Shown here: piece after piece, positions 11,912 to 23,015 of the stretch
How positions within the stretch are numbered: the first letter of the stretch is position 1
How the letters are laid out: every line of letters starts with the position of its first letter
Assembly: GCF_963583255.1 (NCBI RefSeq)
Contig: NC_084818.1
Coordinates: forward strand, 14,820,222-14,884,221
Source of the DNA: Pyrus communis
Lineage: Eukaryota; Streptophyta; Magnoliopsida; Rosales; Rosaceae
Direction of reading: 5' to 3'
Length of the DNA stretch: 64,000 nt
The notes under the pieces: model-generated
Told to the model about the DNA's origin: nothing
The model's input: the letters and a program-made list of their open reading frames with translations, nothing else
The model's database searches: none
Position numbers and translations under genes: made by a program

Positions 11912-12157
11912 TAAAACAAAACCTATTGTTTCCTATCCGTAACCTCATTGGTTCGCAAAAAAAACTTGCCAGATATATTCTGATTTGTATACCCAATTGG
12001 TTACTTGAAGCTCAAGTAAACAGCCCAGAAACCCTAATCGTTAGGTCCCTTTTAAACTCTCTCAGTCTTTCCTTCCCTTCTTCCAAACATTACCAGCTTG
12101 TGAATCTACGTGCAATCGGCTAAGAATTTTTTTTCCTTTTACTCTCCTAAGGAAGAT

Positions 12158-12976
12158 ATGATCTCGGGAGAGAGATATACGACAGTCATGGTTGATCAAT
12201 ACTGTGAAGACCCCAGTCACGAAGACAAAGAGATGGCTACGACGACTGAGGGTGCTAATCTTCTTCTATACCTAAAACGCAAACTTTTGAGTGCCGAAAC
12301 AGGCCGAAAATTGGAGTACATGAAATACAAAGTTCTTTCTCAAAATGGGTTGTATTCGTATGCAGGAACCAAGAGAAAAGCACCACGAATCGAAGTGGAT
12401 GAAGCCCTGCTACCCCAAGGAGCCATTAGTGGTCCTTCTGCACCCCAGGAAGCCATTGAGGGTGCTTCTGCACGAGGACGACGCTTGCCGGGAGAACCAC
12501 AATTACAAGTAATTCAAGGCTTGTTCTATGGAAACTATGCCCCTCCTGATCTCCCACCAGTCCCAAATCTACGGCCCTTAATTCAAGTTCACAGCAAGCC
12601 TTTTGAGAAACAACTGACAAGTAGTGATGTGAGGGATGACCAATCTAGGCTTTCTATGTGCAAAGAAGATGTCGAAAATCACATCTTCCCGCTGTTGAAG
12701 GACGACGAAGACCCTAACCAAGGCATTCCTGTAACAACTTATGACATGAGCGGTAATGAGTACCCTATGGTGTTCAAAACTTGGGTGTCCAAGACTCATG
12801 TCCTCACTGGAGGTTGGAAAAGTTTTTGTCACGATTGCGGATTGGTTGAGAAGATTGATTTTGTGACGGTGTGGGTTTTTCGGAATGTGGTGAATGGAAG
12901 CCTTTGCTTTGCCATCAATTCAAGAAGGTTTCCGGCCGTGTCTGAAGCCATCAAGAAAAGAAGAAGGCAGACCTGA
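12158..12976 (+). CDS. B3-domain protein (plant DUF313-like), copy B
   Basis: This is the tandem duplicate of the gene at 7527-8405 and nearly identical to it. The first ATG of copy A is GTG here (12110), so the first usable ATG is at 12158, giving 272 residues. The B3 region is complete: TSSDVRDDQSRL, YDMSGNEYPMVFKTW, VLTGGWKSFCHDCGL and FVTVWVFR are all present. Differences from copy A include absence of the PERY insertion, S for G in DMSGN, and H for D in FCHDC. The leader has no TRIM, so it shows the older arrangement: cttccttcccttcttccaaac and then the coding start. Losing 16 N-terminal residues should not touch the DNA-binding domain. Likely a nuclear regulator; function unknown. Confidence 0.82.
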   Translation: MISGERYTTVMVDQYCEDPSHEDKEMATTTEGANLLLYLKRKLLSAETGRKLEYMKYKVLSQNGLYSYAGTKRKAPRIEVDEALLPQGAISGPSAPQEAIEGASARGRRLPGEPQLQVIQGLFYGNYAPPDLPPVPNLRPLIQVHSKPFEKQLTSSDVRDDQSRLSMCKEDVENHIFPLLKDDEDPNQGIPVTTYDMSGNEYPMVFKTWVSKTHVLTGGWKSFCHDCGLVEKIDFVTVWVFRNVVNGSLCFAINSRRFPAVSEAIKKRRRQT

Positions 12977-13567
12977 GACTGTGGACCGCCGTTAGGTCTG
13001 CACACATATTGTCCTTACTAAGGTTTGTTTTAGGGGTTTTTCTTCATATTTTTTATATTGGGCATAAGGTCCAATTAATTAGGGTTCTTTTGATGTTTAA
13101 GCATGCAAATATCCGCAATTAATATGTGATTGTTGGTTAATTGCTTTTGATTTCGTTAATAGTATTTTTGTATGTTGGTAGTTTCTTCTAGTTCATATAT
13201 CATATAAGTGCTTCATAATTTTGCAATTGCAAGAGTAAAAATTTTGGATCATGTTCTTATTGGTCGTGCCATTAAGTAATGGGAAATGTTAGAGAGATGG
13301 TAGACGTTATTATGCAACCTCCCTAATAAAGGTGAGAACTATTTGTATAACTAATACTGCTTATATTAACGTAGTGGTACAATATGGTTTATTGAAATAT
13401 AATCTTCCTAGCATTATCCAAAATGTAATGTCTCCCATCAAGAAATAAACTTTTATTAGATTTCATGGGGTTTGATTTTTCACATCAGTCGTTATGTACA
13501 TAAAAGAACACTACACACCATATGAGAGAAACTCTCCTGCCTTGGTGTGATTGCCTACCTTTTCTAT

Positions 13568-14594
13568 TAGAGGTGGATACGTTCTGGTTCGGCGCGGTTC
13601 CACTTTTGAACTGGAACTAGAACTGAAAAATATCAAGGGATTTTTTCAAATCTTCTTCTACTTCTAATACCAAACACATATTTCAACAACAAACTCAAGC
13701 AAATTTGAGTTCCTATTACTAGATCTACAAGATTAATTTGTGACTGGAAGATAGAAAGTGTACATAAAAATATAAATCCTAATCAATACCAAAGTGTACA
13801 TCCTAAACTGATATTATTATTGTTCTAAAAATCCCTGCCTAGCACTGCCTAAAAGTCAGGTGGCTAGCTACCGTCCCGATTAGTCCATAGGCGTTTGAAA
13901 ATGAAGAAGGTGCGCCTAATCCTGCTTAGGCGTTCACCTAGCCCACCTAAAACTGCCTAGCTACCCGCCTATGTCGCAACTCTTACTTAGACAAAAAATC
14001 AATAACGTTTATTTTGCATTTTATTTTGTCTATAAAATGTAAGAGACTTGTTGAATCTTTGAATGACCTCTCATTATATGCATGTTCCACATATTTTCAA
14101 TATGTTCTGATGCTTTATAATTTATGTAATTTTATTTATTAATTTATATATCCTAATAGAATTATGTATTAATTTTAAGTATAAATAGAAACCTATATGT
14201 ACAATATATAATAAATTTACTTAAATTCGGCTAGACGCTAGTCCCTAGTCCGTTGCCGGACTACCGCTTAACGTCTTTTAGAATCTTGTAAATTATAATG
14301 TACATAATGCATAATATACTAAAAAAGAATGAAGAAAAATATACGAAGGGAGAGAAGTGAAGTATATTTGGCTTATGCACAAGGCCTTCTTGGAAAAATG
14401 GCTATTTATATGTATAATTAAAAACAGTTTAGTCTCGTTCCTTCAATTCTTAGTATTTCCAAACTGGAAGCGATGAGATGGTCCAATTCAATTTTTGTTT
14501 CGATTTTGACTTTTGGTTAACGCAATTTTTTACTGATTTTTTTTATAACTAACCAATTCAATTTCCCGCTCGGCAATTTTTATGCCCACCCCTA
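13568..14594. mobile_element. Non-autonomous hAT-like element, right unit
   Basis: This is the duplicate of the element at 8996-10065, with the same tagaggtgg start and cccaccccta end. It carries its own copy of the nested ttctaaaa element at 13820-14288. Confidence 0.6.
13820..14288. mobile_element. Nested 'ttctaaaa' TIR element, right unit
   Basis: Counterpart of 9245-9712, with scattered substitutions. Both nested insertions predate the segmental duplication. Confidence 0.55.
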
Positions 14595-14950
14595 CTTCCT
14601 ATCCGCGGTGTCATTGAGAGATGGGGAGGGTACGACAATGGCATTGGGTAGGGACATATTTTGGTACGACAACGGCATTGGGTAGGGACATATTTTTACA
14701 TCGTATAGATTATAGACTGAAAAACAATAGGCCTGAATATCATTTTACCCACTCCTAAAAGTACAATCATATGGAAATTGTAAAATTACTTGATCTAATT
14801 TGCAGACTTTCAAAAAATAGCACAAGTGTGGCATACATTATCAAAATGATCAAGATCGTACATTGTCAAATAAATTCATCTACAAACTTATCAGTTATAA
14901 AACATCTTACGATGCGAAAAAAGCAAAAATTTCTGTGCCACAAAAAATGA

Positions 14951-17833
14951 TCAAACAGATGAGTTCCGAGCTTGGAGAGCTTCTTGTAGGCAAATGACGG
15001 CACCATCATAATTTAAGAATCCCATAAACCAGAACTCATGGTTATCAACGGAGATAACCTGAATGTACTTTTCAGCAGGGTTCGATCTGCTTGACGATGG
15101 ATTGACTGCTTTAAGCTGATGTAACGGTATAACCACCTATTATAATTCTCGTGTCAACGGAAATTAGTACAAATAACAGTTAACAACTCGTTAACCAAAA
15201 TATGACTCACTCTAATACACCACATACGATCGAGAGCAAATAAACAAAACATTTCAATGATATATTCTTAAAACTCCCGAAATAAACCCCGCTCTCTAAT
15301 TTCCTTCTGCCAATGCAATCTGCAAAGCTGTTCCTCGTCTTTCTTTTCACAACACAACATGTACAAAAGTACAAACATGATAGGACTACGGAAATATTAC
15401 CACCAGCAGTTGTGCGACTCAGAATATTTTGCTAATACATCTTCATCAAGAGTCAAGAAAATTATATAAGGGAGAACAAGCATACGAAAACAGAGTATAA
15501 TTATTTACCATAGCTTCCCTACACCGTGGTAATTATTTCCAGGTTTTGTTTACAATGCCAAGTGAATTCACTTGCTAATCTAGCCAGAACCTTCAATAAG
15601 GTTGATTACTAATGAAGATCACAAGTCCACTTAAGATAACAAAAATACCGAACCAAACTATCAAAGCAAAGGGCCCCAAATTCTACAACACAAATCATGT
15701 TGAAAATTAAAGTTGAGCTGGTACGGTTAATCAGTTAATGTGAGACTAAACAATCTCATAAACAAGCTCACTGAAGTATAAATCAAAGCTGAAACTCATG
15801 AACATTTTTTTCGCTATACATAGGGCTAAGCCTAAAAATGAAAATACTCAGCTCAGCACTTGCCCAACTATATGTAACATCTTGAACACTTTCGGTGAGA
15901 AAAGTTGAAATGGACGAAAAATACTTGCAGTGCAGAGGTTTATAAATTCCGAGAGAATTACATCAGAACCAAATTATATACCTTACGTGTCAGATATTAA
16001 GTGTTGATACTGGCCTACCAATGTCGAATCTATTTCCCTTTACTACTTAGTTGCAGTCACCATCAAATTAGAACACAACGGGGAATTTCCCTCAGATGTC
16101 TAGTGGCACGATTTTCTAATATGAAAAACTATCACGATTTTCTAATTTGAAAAACTATAAATCAGTCAATAACGCACCCCTTAAAATAGTTGCTAGTTAA
16201 TTGAAATCCCATATTTGGAAATGTTCAAAAGACACAAAAGTAAGGCATGTGCAAACTTACCTTGTAATAGCTCCATTCGGTTTGGCTCTCAGCTTTGTAT
16301 GAGATGGGATTATCACTGCAGTAGGCAAGCTTTGCAGTAGAAACATATAAAACTCCCATGACTGGACCAGCTGATGTGGACAAGTAACATGCAAATGAAT
16401 TTTGAAGTTGCTCCTCGAGAGTTGTCTCAAAGGTTGATCGAAAGATCTTCTCGTAACCACCTTCTGCTAGAACCTTTGTTCCTTGTGCAATTCTTCCCAT
16501 GGCAGCATCAGCAAAACTGGGGCTTGTTTTTACTAGTTTGAAGGAAACAGGATGATTAGTGCCTTCATCCATCACAACCAATGTTTAGGATCAACAAAAT
16601 ACACAAACTAAAATATAGAAAGAGGTAAGATAAACAGAGAAAACAAAATTGGGGAGACCAAGGGAGATTGCAATCTCGTTTCCTCTTACGAAAGCAGACT
16701 TTTCTGGGCATTCAGTGTGAACAAAACAAAAGCTTTTGACGGAATTAAGTTCAAATGGTTAGAAAAACTGGAGGCTGGTACTAAAAACCACAATGTACTG
16801 AACAACTTTCAGGCACCTGGCGCTAAGCATTTTACAAGAATTTTCAGCAAATCTTCCTCACAAATTTTGAACTTTCAATTCTCATGTCAATCAAAAGATC
16901 TACCAAATAAAATTAGCACACACACACCACACCTATACTTTTACTTAAAAACAACCAAGGAAGCCGAATTCGAACCTAATCTTAACACAAATCCCATGAT
17001 GAAAATTAGGGGACCAAATTTTTAAACCAAATTTACGAACCAAATGATTTGACACCAATAAGAAATAAGCACGTTAACCAACACTTACGTAATAATCCAA
17101 TTATCAATTCATTTGATTTACAAAATTTAGTTTAGAAATTTGGTCTCCTAGCACAACAACAACAACAACAAAGCATTTTCCCACTAAGTGGGGAGAAATT
17201 TGGTCTCCTAGCATTACCCTTAAAAATATATACGTTAAAATTAATTGAAACGTAGTAAATGAGCTGAGATCAACAGGAAGAAGAAACAAAAAGGAAGCAG
17301 AAACTCACAGTGCTGCCACGTGTTTCCGGCGAGATCCTCCGCCTTCTTCGTAGCTTCCCCCACCGACTTCCTCCACCTCCCAAACACGTTCCGCACAGTC
17401 TCCACCGAATCTAACCATGCACGCATACACAACAAATACGTATCCACAATCTTCAAACATACATACGAATCCAAATAAGGACAAAAATACGGAAGCACAG
17501 ATACCGACCTTTGAATGAGAGAGATTGTGAGAGCGTAGGGGAGGGGGCCACGTAGGTATTGGATCCCTGATGGGAAGAGTGATCCGACGCGGCAGCGTGC
17601 GACTCGGACACCAATTCCGGGCTCCAACGAACCGATTTCTTCGACCCGTAACCCGTGGGAGTGGAGAACGCCTCCGTCAGAGTCGGCTGAGCCTGAGCCT
17701 GCGAGCCCATCACGAAGCTCGCCCAGTTCGCATCCCCGTTCAGGGCTTCGGCTGTAGACTTCGGGTTCGGATCCTGGGCGGCCGGAGTCTGCGTTTTGGA
17801 ATCGGCCTCGGCGGTGGGCTTGGGCGGGTCCAT
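14951..17833 (-). CDS. GEM-like / ABA-responsive GRAM-domain protein
   Basis: Four exons on the minus strand: 17833-17509, 17410-17309, 16532-16261 and 15136-14951. The junctions (aaag|gtcggt, ttag|attc, cact|gtgagt, ctag|taaa, caag|gtaagt, atag|gtgg) are canonical and in phase, giving 885 nt and 294 residues. The first about 108 residues are Pro/Ala/Thr/Ser-rich with a WASFVMGS motif. Exon 2 encodes [20 protein letters not shown], typical of the family. Exons 3-4 form the GRAM domain (about residues 155-285): [48 protein letters not shown] and FWFMGFLNY. Length and order match plant GEM-like proteins, related to GLABRA2 expression modulator and ABA-responsive proteins. GRAM domains bind membrane phospholipids. 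Its last exon is duplicated at 10422-10607. Intron 2 carries a MITE (17009-17220). Confidence 0.9.
17009..17220. mobile_element. 'gggtaatgctag' MITE in GEM-like intron 2
   Basis: The right end reads aaatttggtctcctagcattaccct. The left end is the inverse-like ggggaccaaatttttaaacc. The core accaataagaaataagcacgtta is shared with the MITE cluster at 34542-35269. The right end is partly duplicated around a (caa)n run, with ggtctcctagca occurring twice. Confidence 0.7.
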
Positions 17834-18130
17834 CGTTCGTTCTAGAAGATTCCGGTGCTGACGCGGGATCGAATTGGCGCGTGGTGATCTGGTTTCTCTG
17901 TGTGTGTGATTGATTATTTAGTTTTCTTCTTTTTTTTGTTATTTTTGTAGGTGGAATTTGTAAATTCGAGTTTTGAAATGGAAGAAATTGGGATTATTGG
18001 AGGGACGCGTTTAGCGATAAAGAACTTGACGTTTTAGGACATGGACCCTCCGTTGACGGGGAGGCTCTTCCTATTCTCCTCTCTGAACCGCCACGTGTTT
18101 TTTATTTTTCTTTACCGTGATACTTTAGAA
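17834..18130. promoter_or_regulatory. 5' flank of GEM-like gene (minus strand)
   Basis: GC content falls sharply upstream of the start codon. The stretch probably holds the promoter and leader of the minus-strand gene, but I cannot point to a convincing TATA box. Confidence 0.3.
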
Positions 18131-18273
18131 TGTGCTATCCACACACCTATTTTTACTTCTTACACATCCCTTATTACTTTATGTCCTTTGATCTTCTTCA
18201 TTTCATCCGATCCGACGACCAAAAATTAGAAAGATGTGATGTGTGAGAAGTAAAAAATGGTGTGTGGATATCA
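18131..18273. mobile_element. Small MITE, 'gtggatatcac' family, copy 2
   Basis: The left end tgtgctatccacacacc and the right end ggtgtgtggatatcac are inverted, with inner ttacttcttacacatc / gatgtgtgagaagtaa also inverted. The centre contains gatccgacgaccaaaaatt, as in the copy at 3160-3299. Confidence 0.75.
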
Positions 18274-18346
18274 CACCCCATACTTTATTGGCAGAACATT
18301 TTTGTTCATCATTCTAAACTTTTTGGTGCATGTTCACCGTACAACT

Positions 18347-20034
18347 TAGGGGTGGACATGGGCTTAAATATGGAGGGACTATATCGAACTCACTTTAAAT
18401 TGTAATGGGACGGCTGGGTAATAAAATTTTTGAATCTAGAACCAGACTTGATTTGGCCCGTTTGAAACGGGCAATTTGGGGTGGGTCCACTTAATTTTTT
18501 TTTTTTTTTTAAAAAAAGAATTGATTGTTGGATCCATTTAACTTAAATTTTTTTTATTAAAACAAAGTACATACTCTACTGCTTCATTCAAATTTTTTTT
18601 TTTTTTTCCATCTTAGAAATTTGTAGATCCAAAATTCCAAATAACATAAAAAAATCCAAATTTCCAAGATCCAAAATTAAAACCGAGTACAGAGCCTACT
18701 GATTCTAAGATCCAAAACTTCAAATAACATCAAAAATCTAAATAACATCGAAAGTTCAAGGTCTAAACATGAAAATAATAACATCCAAAACAACAAAAAA
18801 TAGCATCTGAGACATCCAAAGTCCAAAGATCATATTAACATAAAATGAAATCCGTAATAACATCCAAATTAATATCCGAAATAACTTTCAATTTTTGGGT
18901 GATTTATGGTAGAAGGACGACACCCTTCCTTGTGACCTCTCTCTAACTACAATTGCGGAAGAAACATATGTGATCATTAGAAATCAGAGATTAGAAGCAT
19001 ATTACATAATCAGTACTTGCATGAAATATATTACATGATTAGTATAACAAATTTCATAAACATAAAGAAAGCCAACAAACTTTTCATTATTGGCTTTGCT
19101 CAATAATCTATGAAAATCAAAACCAATAATGGATATCAAATAATCTTCACTATTGCTTTGACTTACAAGCATCAAGATTGCAAGTTCAATTACCAATTTT
19201 ATTTCAAAAATCAATATCTTCAAAAAATTGTAACAAATTTAAATACCAAACAACTTAAAATCTACAATCTATAAGCAAATCCATAAAATTCAAAACCAAT
19301 CGAAAAGTTTCAGCAAGTAATTAAATCACATCAGTCCATATAATGAATCTAAAAGCTTATGCAATCAAAGCCCCAAAAAACCTAAATTCCCAAACCAGAA
19401 ACCCACATAATTCCTAAATCAATTGAAAATCTTATGCAAAAACCCTAAATTCCTAAATTAGAAACCCTAATTCATAAATTACCTAGGGATTTGCAAGATG
19501 ATGCTAGTGTTCTCAACGGCGAGGATGGTGTGGTGGTGGCCAGAACTCGCGATTGGAAGGATCAGAGGAGAGTCAGGAGATGATGCCACGATGGTGATGA
19601 TGGCTAGCTGCTGTGATGTCGACACAGTCGAGGTCGACTCAGTCACTATGAGTCTCAGGGAGTCAAGTCAAGTAGGGGTAGGAAGGAGAATGAGAAAGTG
19701 GGGATAGTCAATGGATGGAGATAGGCGCCTTATCGAGGTCTGAGATGAGAGATGAGAGGAGATTCGGGCAGTGGAAAAGTCTGAGTGCAATCAAGGTCTG
19801 AAAGACAAACTCTGCTGTATATTTTAATGCAGAGATTTGATCAATGAACCAGGTTAAATCTCGGATTTTTCGACATGGAAACGATCCAGGTCGGGGACTC
19901 GTTTCCTCTGTAATTAGGACTCGCCCTGCCTCGCCCTGTTTCAGTTTTAAAAAAATTGGACCTGCCCTGTACCTGCCCCGAACCGCTTGGACCCACCCTT
20001 ACCCGAGGGTCCATGCCCCGTTTGCCCACCCCTA
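18347..20034. mobile_element. Non-autonomous hAT element with target duplication, 1.69 kb
   Basis: It starts taggggtggacatgggc and ends gtttgcccacccctα-type inverse (cccaccccta at 20034). It is flanked by gtacaact (18339-18346) and gtataact (20035-20042), an 8 bp target duplication with one mismatch. The interior is AT-rich with a GC-richer patch (about 19500-20000). No transposase can be read. The 69-residue open frame at 19498 has no recognisable content. Confidence 0.78.
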
Positions 20035-20224
20035 GTATAACTAATCATTTGTCATGTGTCTTCTCACTTAACCTTGAATAACTTTTTTCAAAATTAAAAA
20101 ATTAGCACTTAATGTGAAAGTTAACTAGAGTTAAGTAAAATGACACATGACAAAAGATTAAGTGTAACCATACACTATAGTTATGGACACATGGAAAATT
20201 CACCTTGGTAAGAATCCTAAGAGG

Positions 20225-20745
20225 CCTTTAAGGGATGAGATTTCAATTTCTTTTAAAATGGGAATTAGTTGGGAGTCCACATCACATCGAATTTTAACGA
20301 TTCGAACCGTTTATTTTCTAAGTTGCACCTCTTAGACCATCCTTGCAAACTATTAACCAAATCGAAAATATTTGAAACATCTAATTAGGTTGAAAGAGTC
20401 ATGTACTACGGTCTAGTGGTATTCATCTTCACTTGTAAGTGAGAGGTATTATGTTCGATTATCGGCAAAGGTAAATTTAAACCACATTATTACTAGCCCA
20501 TTGCGAGGAACACTTTGTTCTATAAGAAACAATGAAATTTGATCGTGATAATTAAATAGGCAAATGATTTCGGATTGAATTGAATTTTTACAAGAATTAT
20601 CTATGAATTGTAACTTACAAAATAGACGATTCGAATCATTGAAGTTGATGTAGAATAGGTCCCACAACTATCCTCTATTTTTTTTTTTTCTTTTCGAAAA
20701 TGTGAAAATCTCTTCACTAGTTCCCTTAAAGAGCCTGAGTATAAC
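20225..20745. mobile_element. TIR MITE ('attagttgtggaccc' family), copy 1, interrupted by SINE
   Basis: The long arms are inverted: ggaattagttgggagtccac on the left and gtcccacaactatcc on the right, plus cgattcgaaccgttt / agacgattcgaatcatt. A second copy at 39262-39620 without the inner insertion shows where the SINE at 20401 landed. Confidence 0.7.
20401..20503 (+). mobile_element. Truncated tRNA-derived SINE
   Basis: It has an A-box-like segment (gtctagtggtattc) and a B-box-like segment (atgttcgattatc) spaced as in a tRNA-derived RNA polymerase III promoter, with cacttgtaagtgagaggtatt between them. The body runs to actagcccattg and then stops without the A-rich tail, so the copy is 3'-truncated. 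Confidence 0.7.
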
Positions 20746-21804
20746 ATATACTATACAGGGAGAAATGTTTTTTTTTTTAGATAACATTGACGCTCTTACA
20801 TAAATAATGTTATTAATCGGTTTATAATATTAGGTGGAGGGAAGGAGTAATATATCTTTTTAGTTTGAAGTCCAAAAAGGGTGGTGGGTTGAGTTTTTTT
20901 AGTTTTCTTCTCCAATGCAAAGGTTTAGGCCATACAAGCTCCACTTCCAGTGCCATATCGTGAATATGTCTATTCACAAAATTTAATTTTCTAAACGTAT
21001 AATTCTTCAACTATGATGAACCGTAAATTTCTCATTCGACCTATTGCAAAATTTAAAATCTAAGAACACGGGCAGATAAAGCAATACTTACATACCAGGA
21101 TTTTCCTGTATTTTCTACTTCAATTTAGCAGATAATTGCGCAAGACTTTTACTCCATAGTCTTTCTCACGGTGGAATCGCCAATCGCCAAGACGAATTGG
21201 AAAATCCAATTCAAACTAGGCTATGTTTGAACAAAGGGACTATTAAAATGTAAGAGATTGAGTTCACGTGAGTAAAGAACGGACCATAAAATGTATAGAT
21301 GAGGTTAGCAATACGAAGGCGCGTGATTGGGATTTCAAAGGACACCTTTGAAGAAGGGTTTCACAAGATCTCATACGAGTTTGTAATGTTCATGGAGGAC
21401 ATTGTTAAACCCGTCCATGTATTTTTAAGGTCCATCTTTTACTTATTTGGACTCAATTCTTTGAAATTTGAAAATTCCTGAATCAAACATAGCCTAAGAA
21501 TTGTGTAGTCTTTACGTCCAAGAGGGCCTAGGATTTTGAAAATTCCTGCCGTAGTAGTTCATTGGGTTGGGCCTTCGGTGAGAATTGGACAAATGGGCAA
21601 GCCGGCACGAGCACGGTAGGGGCATGACCCACTTAGATAGGTATGACAAGTCACAATTCGCAAGAAGTGGTCAGGCCGGACTTAAAGATTCAGTCCAAAT
21701 GGGTCGACTGGCTCACGGCCCGCGACCCTGGCCACTATGAATAATCTCAGTTATTCATTATTTTTCGTTTACAAACATACGTTTTAAGGTTAGTAAGACT
21801 TTAT
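20746..21804. other. Intergenic, decayed repeats
   Basis: No gene is supported. The stretch 21560-21735 (gggcaagccggcacgagcac, ggcccgcgaccctgg) has the look of a transposon terminus of the 'gggccgggccgg' type, but I cannot define its ends. Confidence 0.4.
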
Positions 21805-23015
21805 GGGTGTGTATGTTTGGACTTGTCAGGTTTCACTAGACTAGATTGGCTTACTAGTCCGTGTTTGGTTTGATCTGGGACTGTCTTTAATGGGATTAAG
21901 GGTTGGTTTGGTATTGCTGTACTTTGAAAAAAATGCTGATTTTGCTGTGCTGTGAGAATAAGCGGCTGTGAAATAAAGCAGCAGAGTTTTTGGTAAACTT
22001 TTTTGTAAAAGTGCTTTTGAAAAAAAAAACAGTATTATAGTGTTTGGTAAACTTTTATGTAAAACAGATGTGAAAAAAAATCGATTTTTCAAAGCTGGGT
22101 TTTGCAGTTTCTTATTTTTGGTTTTTTTTCACCCAAAACTGTGAAAAAAAGCTGAAACTGAATGTTTACCAAACACAAAAACAACTCCTAACTTTTTTTG
22201 ATACCAACTTTTTTCAAAATCATCTCAGTACCAAACCAGATTAAGTCGGAACTACCTCATCTTAGCTAGGACCCACGAAAAGGATGGGATTGCTAATCCC
22301 GACTCTCTAATATCTGCATCGTTTGTGATCTGCAAGCATGCATCGCCAAATCCAGTCACCAAATCCTGCCGTCTCGCTGATCTCCATCATCCCGCAAACC
22401 CATCACCAAATCTTGCCGTCTCGCCGATCTCCTTCGTCTCACAAACCCAACTTCCTCTTTGCTTCAAATTGATTCATCTTCCTCTTATGAAACCCAACGA
22501 ACCCACAGCCCAGATTTCCCTTCTTTGCTTCAAGGAGGAATACCTAGCTGGATTTGCTTTGGATTTAATCCAACGCCAAGAACTGATTGTAATCTCCAAG
22601 AACTGAAATTTAAATATCAAAACAAATTAAGAGTTTCATACTTTGAAGAATAGAAGAACAGAGCAAAGTAATTTGAGTGAAAAAGAGAGAAAAAAAGAGG
22701 GAGTTGAGAGAGTAACAGTGGGACGAAGAAAAAGAGTAAAAGAGGGAGAAGGCAGGAAGAGCATGGGCGGAGAAAAAGAGAGGTTAAGAGGGAGGATGAA
22801 GATTATAAAAGAATAAATAAATATATTAATATTAAAATATTAATAGATAGTGGTTAAATAATATAGTATTAAAGGTTGTTAATTATCCTGCTTTTTAGTC
22901 TGATACTGCACCAAACGCTTCACTAAGTTAATCCAGCTTAGTTTAGTCTAAGCCAGTCTAACTTAATCCCTAAAGCTAGTCCAATCTAAGATAGTCTGGT
23001 CCAACAAACGCACTC
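21805..23015. mobile_element. PIF/Harbinger-like non-autonomous element, 1.2 kb
   Basis: It begins gggtgtgtatgtttggac and ends gtccaacaaacgcactc, inverted ends of the GGGTGTGTTTGG kind common in PIF/Harbinger and Tourist elements. It is flanked on both sides by tat, a possible 3 bp target duplication. Subterminal agtctaagccagtctaac-type repeats line the right side. The 93-residue frame at 22325 lies inside it and looks like non-genic low-complexity sequence. A second element is nested at 21901-22237. Confidence 0.65.
21901..22237. mobile_element. Nested hAT-type MITE, 337 bp
   Basis: The ends ggttggtttggtattgc and cagtaccaaacc are inverted. It is flanked by ggattaag (21893-21900) and agattaag (22238-22245), an 8 bp duplication with one mismatch. 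The inside is rich in gctgtg and tttggtaaac units. It lies entirely within the PIF-like element. Confidence 0.7.

Larger units (their letters stand above)
10770..15302. repeat. Segmental duplication, right unit (about 4.5 kb)
   Basis: This is the direct tandem copy of 5847-10769. Its right edge (near 15299-15302) runs without break into the third intron of the GEM-like gene. It is therefore the unit in ancestral context on the right, while the left unit has the ancestral left flank. Confidence 0.92.

Noticed and set aside
22325..22606. 93-residue frame inside the PIF-like element
   Set aside because: No domain, low-complexity repeats of SPNPV/NPSPNLAV type, and embedded in a non-autonomous transposon.
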